From NCBI GenBank assembly GCA_964510375.1, contig CAZEBR010000027.1, positions 1 to 24,650 of the forward strand: a stretch of 24,650 nt of DNA, given 5' to 3'. The position numbers and the translations under genes are program-made. The notes below the pieces were generated by a model. The model saw only the letters and a program-made list of their open reading frames with translations. It searched no databases and had not been told where the DNA came from. The stretch is from CAYLJV01 sp964510375. GTDB lineage: Archaea; Hadarchaeota; Hadarchaeia; Hadarchaeales; JAGGTB01. Positions 21,624 to 24,650 of this stretch are shown here, piece after piece. How positions within the stretch are numbered: position 1 is the stretch's first letter; every line of letters starts with the position of its first letter.

Positions 21624-22310
21624 CTAGGGGATCCTGAAAAGCAAATAGGTTAAAACTGTAATCATGCTTCCAGTCAGAAAATAACTAGGTTTTCCGCGGC
21701 CACCCGGGGGAATCATATCTCTGACTACGATGTAGAGAAAAAATCCCATAAATATAGAGAATAAGATATAAAGATGAATTTCACTGTCAATCAAGAAAAG
21801 GGCTACTAGTGTACCTAAAATTGGAACGGCCTGTACTACTCTTTTCCAAACCCTATTAATATTTCTAAGTATGTCCTGTGCATACACGGAAACAGCAAAA
21901 GTCCTGATATAAAAAGGAATCAAAATTACGTAGGCTATCCCCCCGTACGTTTCAAAGAACAGAGCAACGATAAAACCTATGATGATTCCATAGGTTGCCA
22001 GGCCGCCGACTTCAAAGTAGATCTTGTCCATCTCGATCTCGTCCCAATCTGCATGCTGATAAGTGAAATCTTCGAAGACATGAATTGAAACAAATCCTAG
22101 AAGAAACAACAAATAGATTTGCGTTCCGAGATATTCTTCACCTATCCTGAGCTGGGGAAGCGCTTCGAGGAAAAAAGTCCCAGCGAGTAGACCTGCACCA
22201 AGACTAGAGAGTTCTATATGGAATTTTTCGATGAAATCGGATAGTTCCTCACCTATAAAATGAATAAAAACTATAATCACTGCCGCCGAGAGAGGTTCGA
22301 GGGGAACCAT
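21624..22310 (-). CDS. ZIP-like integral membrane protein
   Basis: This encodes 228 residues from the ATG at 22310, which follows GGAGGG; a TTG 15 bases earlier overlaps that site. About eight hydrophobic helices are seen. GAGLLAGTFFLEALPQ (38-53) and IFMGFFLYIVVRDMIP resemble first and late helices of ZIP metal transporters, which read GxxLGxxFxHLLPE and GTFLYVAxxxxxPE. The HNxxD and HExPH metal-site motifs of true ZIPs are not seen. I infer a distant ZIP relative of unknown substrate or no transport role. Confidence 0.65.
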   Translation of the reverse strand: MVPLEPLSAAVIIVFIHFIGEELSDFIEKFHIELSSLGAGLLAGTFFLEALPQLRIGEEYLGTQIYLLFLLGFVSIHVFEDFTYQHADWDEIEMDKIYFEVGGLATYGIIIGFIVALFFETYGGIAYVILIPFYIRTFAVSVYAQDILRNINRVWKRVVQAVPILGTLVALFLIDSEIHLYILFSIFMGFFLYIVVRDMIPPGGRGKPSYFLTGSMITVLTYLLFRIP

Positions 22311-22643
22311 CAAATCGCCCTCCAACCTATTTTAATGCGTTCGTTAATAAAAAAATCGAAATTTCAGGCGTTACTTCCCTTGCCCATACCATTTTTTAGA
22401 AGTTAAAGATAGGATTTTCAATCGATGTTTTATGTGGAGACAATTCTTCCCTTTTCTCTGTAAATAAAATTTAACCTTTCCCAGTCATTAGTAAATTTAA
22501 TTTTATTATTTCCTCATTGAAGGCTTTCTAGGTCTTTATTTCTCATTATTAATAATCATTGGTCGATAATTGGATAAAAGGGCTATTTAATAGGGTTTTG
22601 GATAGTTTATATCAAATCGTGTAAACAGAGGTGAGAAATAATA
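22311..22643. promoter_or_regulatory. Intergenic region carrying the archaellin promoter
   Basis: This is about 330 A/T-rich bases without a gene. It holds a perfect 12-base palindrome ATTATTAATAAT (22545-22556). A TATA-like CTATTTAATAG (about 22583-22593) lies 50-60 bases before the archaellin ATG, and the Shine-Dalgarno GAGGTGAG starts at 22630. The TATA at that distance would leave a leader containing the Shine-Dalgarno. The palindrome could be an operator. Confidence 0.45.
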
Positions 22644-23249
22644 ATGATAGACTTCTTGAAGGAGAGAGATCTCGAAGAGGAAAATCGCGGTATCGTGGGT
22701 ATTGGAACGATGATTGTGTTCATCGCGATGATTATCGTCGCCTCCGTCGCCGCGGGCGTACTGATCAACACGGCCGGCTCCCTGCAACAGCAGGCCAGGG
22801 CCACCGGACAGGAAACCATCGCCGAAGTCTCGTCAGGAGTCCGAGTCCTCGCAGCGAAAGGATACACGAACGCAGACGGTTATTTAGAAAACATCGACCT
22901 AGTCGTCAGACCGTACGCGGGAACACAGGGAATCAACCTCGAAAACACGGTGCTGCAGTACAAATCCTCGTACGAAGTTAACCATCTCGAATCACAAGAC
23001 GATGAAGCGGCGTTTACTGCAACGACGGATTTCCTCGTGGAAGAACTCCAAGACGTCAGCGGAACCGGAAAATGGATGCTCGAGACTATGGGCGACATAG
23101 TCAAAATCACCATCCAACCTGGTGGCGGAAACGAACTCAAACCTTCAGAATCCGCAATAATAACCTTCTACCCCAACTCCGGATTCAAAACCAGCTACGG
23201 AATATCAGTACCACCAACCACGAAAGATAACGCCTGGTACGAGTTGTAG
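22644..23249 (+). CDS. flaB: Archaellin (archaeal flagellin)
   Basis: This is the 201-residue structural subunit of the archaellum filament. The class III signal peptide is short and charged, ending EEENRG, with cleavage expected after Gly16 by FlaK/PibD. The mature N-terminus IVGIGTMIVFIAMIIVASVA (17-36) and AAGVLINTAGSLQQQA following form the hydrophobic core helix that packs in the filament. The outer beta domain is Asn/Thr/Gly-rich (GYLENIDLVVRPYAGTQGIN). Codon use is G/C-richer than that of many neighbours, as expected for a highly expressed gene. No flaCDEFGHIJ genes follow; a terminator lies downstream. It could be one of several archaellins elsewhere in the genome, or a minor one. Confidence 0.93.
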   Translation: MIDFLKERDLEEENRGIVGIGTMIVFIAMIIVASVAAGVLINTAGSLQQQARATGQETIAEVSSGVRVLAAKGYTNADGYLENIDLVVRPYAGTQGINLENTVLQYKSSYEVNHLESQDDEAAFTATTDFLVEELQDVSGTGKWMLETMGDIVKITIQPGGGNELKPSESAIITFYPNSGFKTSYGISVPPTTKDNAWYEL

Positions 23250-23309
23250 CGACAATACCAGATCAGTAACTTAGTAGAACTATTGACCACCGGAGCATGT
23301 TCATGTAAC

Positions 23310-23447
23310 ATGATAGATGAAATCGCCAAGTGCGGTACCGAATCTTCTTTAAATTTCGCAATTACTGTTGATGTTCAAGAAAAGTTTATAGAAGTAAAAG
23401 CGGTGAAAAAGATTAAACCCAAGAACAGTACGGGACCCACCCCATAA
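23310..23447 (+). CDS. Doubtful 45-codon ORF after the archaellin
   Basis: This frame reads MIDEIAKCGTESSLNFAITV and on through a Lys-rich stretch, ending NSTGPTP. Its stop lies in the loop of the terminator hairpin. A small inverted repeat (CATGTT/AACATG, 23296-23312) covers its ATG, which would block ribosome access. The only upstream purine-rich site is distant. It may be an untranslated region of the archaellin transcript instead. Confidence 0.25.
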   Translation: MIDEIAKCGTESSLNFAITVDVQEKFIEVKAVKKIKPKNSTGPTP

Positions 23448-23470
23448 ACGGGGTATTTTTTTTTTATTTT
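23439..23470 (+). terminator. Terminator downstream of the archaellin
   Basis: ACCCC (23439-23443) and GGGGT (23450-23454) form a stem around ATAAAC, followed by a run of ten T (23456-23465) and more T-rich sequence. T-runs after a transcript are the main archaeal termination signal, so this is a good one. Confidence 0.75.
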
Positions 23471-23588
23471 TATCTCTAATTTTTTTTGCAAAAAAACAGT
23501 TTATTCTCCGTGCCGTATGAAAATTAAAAAATTTCTATGTTTTTAAAATCAAAATTAACTCGGCCACTCAAGAATTCATATTAAATTA

Positions 23589-24650
23589 CTATTCTCTGTA
23601 AATATCCCCAATATTCTGGATAATCTCGGAGGGATGAGTTTCTTCCTTCACTTCGTCACCCTCCATTACTAGTATCCTCGGCAGTCTAGTAAGATTATAG
23701 GCGTTGTTTCTGTTAATCACGTAAGCCCCCATCATTTCGAATATTACCAAATCACCTATATCGACCCTTGGTAATTTTCGTGGCTCGGGAACTATCCAAT
23801 CTTCGGAATGACAAAGGTTACCAGCTATCGTGAGTTCCAAATATTCTTCAGAATTGGTTATTATGTTAATATTTTTCTCCAGATCGTGCTCCTTGAGCGA
23901 GATCATGTCCTCGCTCCCGTCGACTATCGCAACTTCGCGTCCATACATTTCTTTTAAGTTTACCACGGAGGTCACTAACTTTACCAAAGGAGCGGTCAAA
24001 AACCTGCCCGGTTCTATAAATAACCTAAAGTGACCGATTTTATCCCTCCAATCATTTATTTTTGACCCTATTTTGGATCCATACTCTTCAACTGGCTTAA
24101 CATCTGAAGAGTACTTGACGGGATAACCCCCTCCTATGTCGAGCATTTCTATGTTCAAACCCCTGCTCCGTGCGTATTCCAGAATTTCATCGATGGCATC
24201 GACATAGTACTTTGGATCCTTTACCTGCGTTCCTAGGTGAAAATGGAAACCGGAAAGTTCGAAATTGCTATCCTCAATCTCTCTCAGGACTGTTTCTACG
24301 GAGTCACGCTCATTGCTAAATATCGTGCCGAATTTTGATTTTGTGCCCGAAGTGCTAATCGAAGCGTTGACTTCTTTTATGGGCTGAGTCCTCAACATGA
24401 CCTTCACATTGATATCTATCCCCAGTTTTTCTAGGGCAGATTCGAGATTACGCACCCCGTTTCTCGAGCCTAGAACGAACCTTCTCACGTTGCGGTCTAG
24501 AGCGAATTTAAATTCTTTCTCAGTCTCCGCCACGCTTGTATAGATCGCCTTTTCCGGATTGCAATCATTTCTTAAAAGTAGTTCGAGCTCTCCTTTAGAA
24601 AAGATATCAAAATGAGTTCCCAAATCTCTATACTTCCTTACAATCGACGG
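23589..24650 (-). CDS. Fold type III PLP decarboxylase (ornithine/DAP/arginine decarboxylase group), N-terminus beyond window
   Basis: This is an alanine-racemase-like-barrel PLP decarboxylase; family members remove CO2 from ornithine, lysine, diaminopimelate or carboxynorspermidine. The frame is open to the right edge, so the cofactor Lys (in a YAVKAN-like motif) is outside the window. Visible motifs are FDIFSKGELELLL, FGTIF, GFHFHLGTQ, LDIGGGYP (phosphate-binding glycines), IEPGRFL (pyridine-N Glu), LCHSEDWI (active-site Cys and Asp from the partner subunit) and GAYVINRNNAYN. The C-terminus is complete at 23589. The specificity is undetermined, though polyamine synthesis is plausible. The apparent start at 24623 is an internal TTG and is not real. 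Confidence 0.9.
   Translation of the reverse strand, partial: PSIVRKYRDLGTHFDIFSKGELELLLRNDCNPEKAIYTSVAETEKEFKFALDRNVRRFVLGSRNGVRNLESALEKLGIDINVKVMLRTQPIKEVNASISTSGTKSKFGTIFSNERDSVETVLREIEDSNFELSGFHFHLGTQVKDPKYYVDAIDEILEYARSRGLNIEMLDIGGGYPVKYSSDVKPVEEYGSKIGSKINDWRDKIGHFRLFIEPGRFLTAPLVKLVTSVVNLKEMYGREVAIVDGSEDMISLKEHDLEKNINIITNSEEYLELTIAGNLCHSEDWIVPEPRKLPRVDIGDLVIFEMMGAYVINRNNAYNLTRLPRILVMEGDEVKEETHPSEIIQNIGDIYRE

Overview
The window is archaeal DNA, most likely from a euryarchaeon-type lineage. It encodes a TFB-like transcription factor, prefoldin beta, an archaellin with a class III signal peptide, tRNAs with encoded CCA, an intron-containing tRNA-Leu with a bulge-helix-bulge, and a form III RuBisCO with AMP phosphorylase and ribose-1,5-bisphosphate isomerase. 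Many proteins are acidic (Glu/Asp-rich), which would suit a moderate halophile, but I cannot name the lineage. Starts are often TTG or GTG behind strong GGAGGTG-type Shine-Dalgarno sites. A run of ten N and an embedded Illumina/Nextera-like adapter show this is a scaffolded draft assembly.

Layout. 1-3.7 kb: the end of a PLP aminotransferase, a tiny C2H2 zinc protein divergent from an encapsulated-ferritin-like protein (no shell gene here), a universal stress protein, unknown small genes and tRNA-Glu. 4-6.5 kb: a zinc alcohol dehydrogenase, a zinc-ribbon protein and prefoldin beta. 6.7-11.8 kb: a Mrr-like nuclease that appears frameshifted and overlaps the R15P isomerase by ATGA; that isomerase (broken only by adapter and gap); convergent RuBisCO; a NUDIX protein; and AMP phosphorylase. 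Together the three pathway enzymes make AMP + Pi -> ribose 1,5-bisphosphate -> RuBP -> 2 x 3-phosphoglycerate.

11.8-16.7 kb: a sugar nucleotidyltransferase, a USP-like protein in an operon with a DASS/SLC13 transporter, two tandem paralogous CPSC proteins, a zinc-ribbon membrane protein, and a TFB lacking its zinc ribbon. 16.8-20.4 kb: an HDAC-family deacetylase, a small membrane protein, an RNA m5C methyltransferase overlapping its PUA-like partner, a four-helix membrane protein, a PHD-finger-like protein and tRNA-Leu(TAG). 20.5-24.65 kb: an aldo/keto-reductase homologue lacking part of its catalytic tetrad, a ZIP-like membrane protein, a solitary archaellin with a downstream terminator, and a group IV PLP decarboxylase cut by the right edge.

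The most notable points are the adapter chimera that fakes a pseudogene, the 30/31 tRNA-Leu intron, the CTT-TGA frameshift with ATGA coupling, the shell-less EncFtn homologue, the C4HC3 PHD-like finger, and the zinc-ribbon-less TFB. I saw no CRISPR array, insertion sequence or rRNA.
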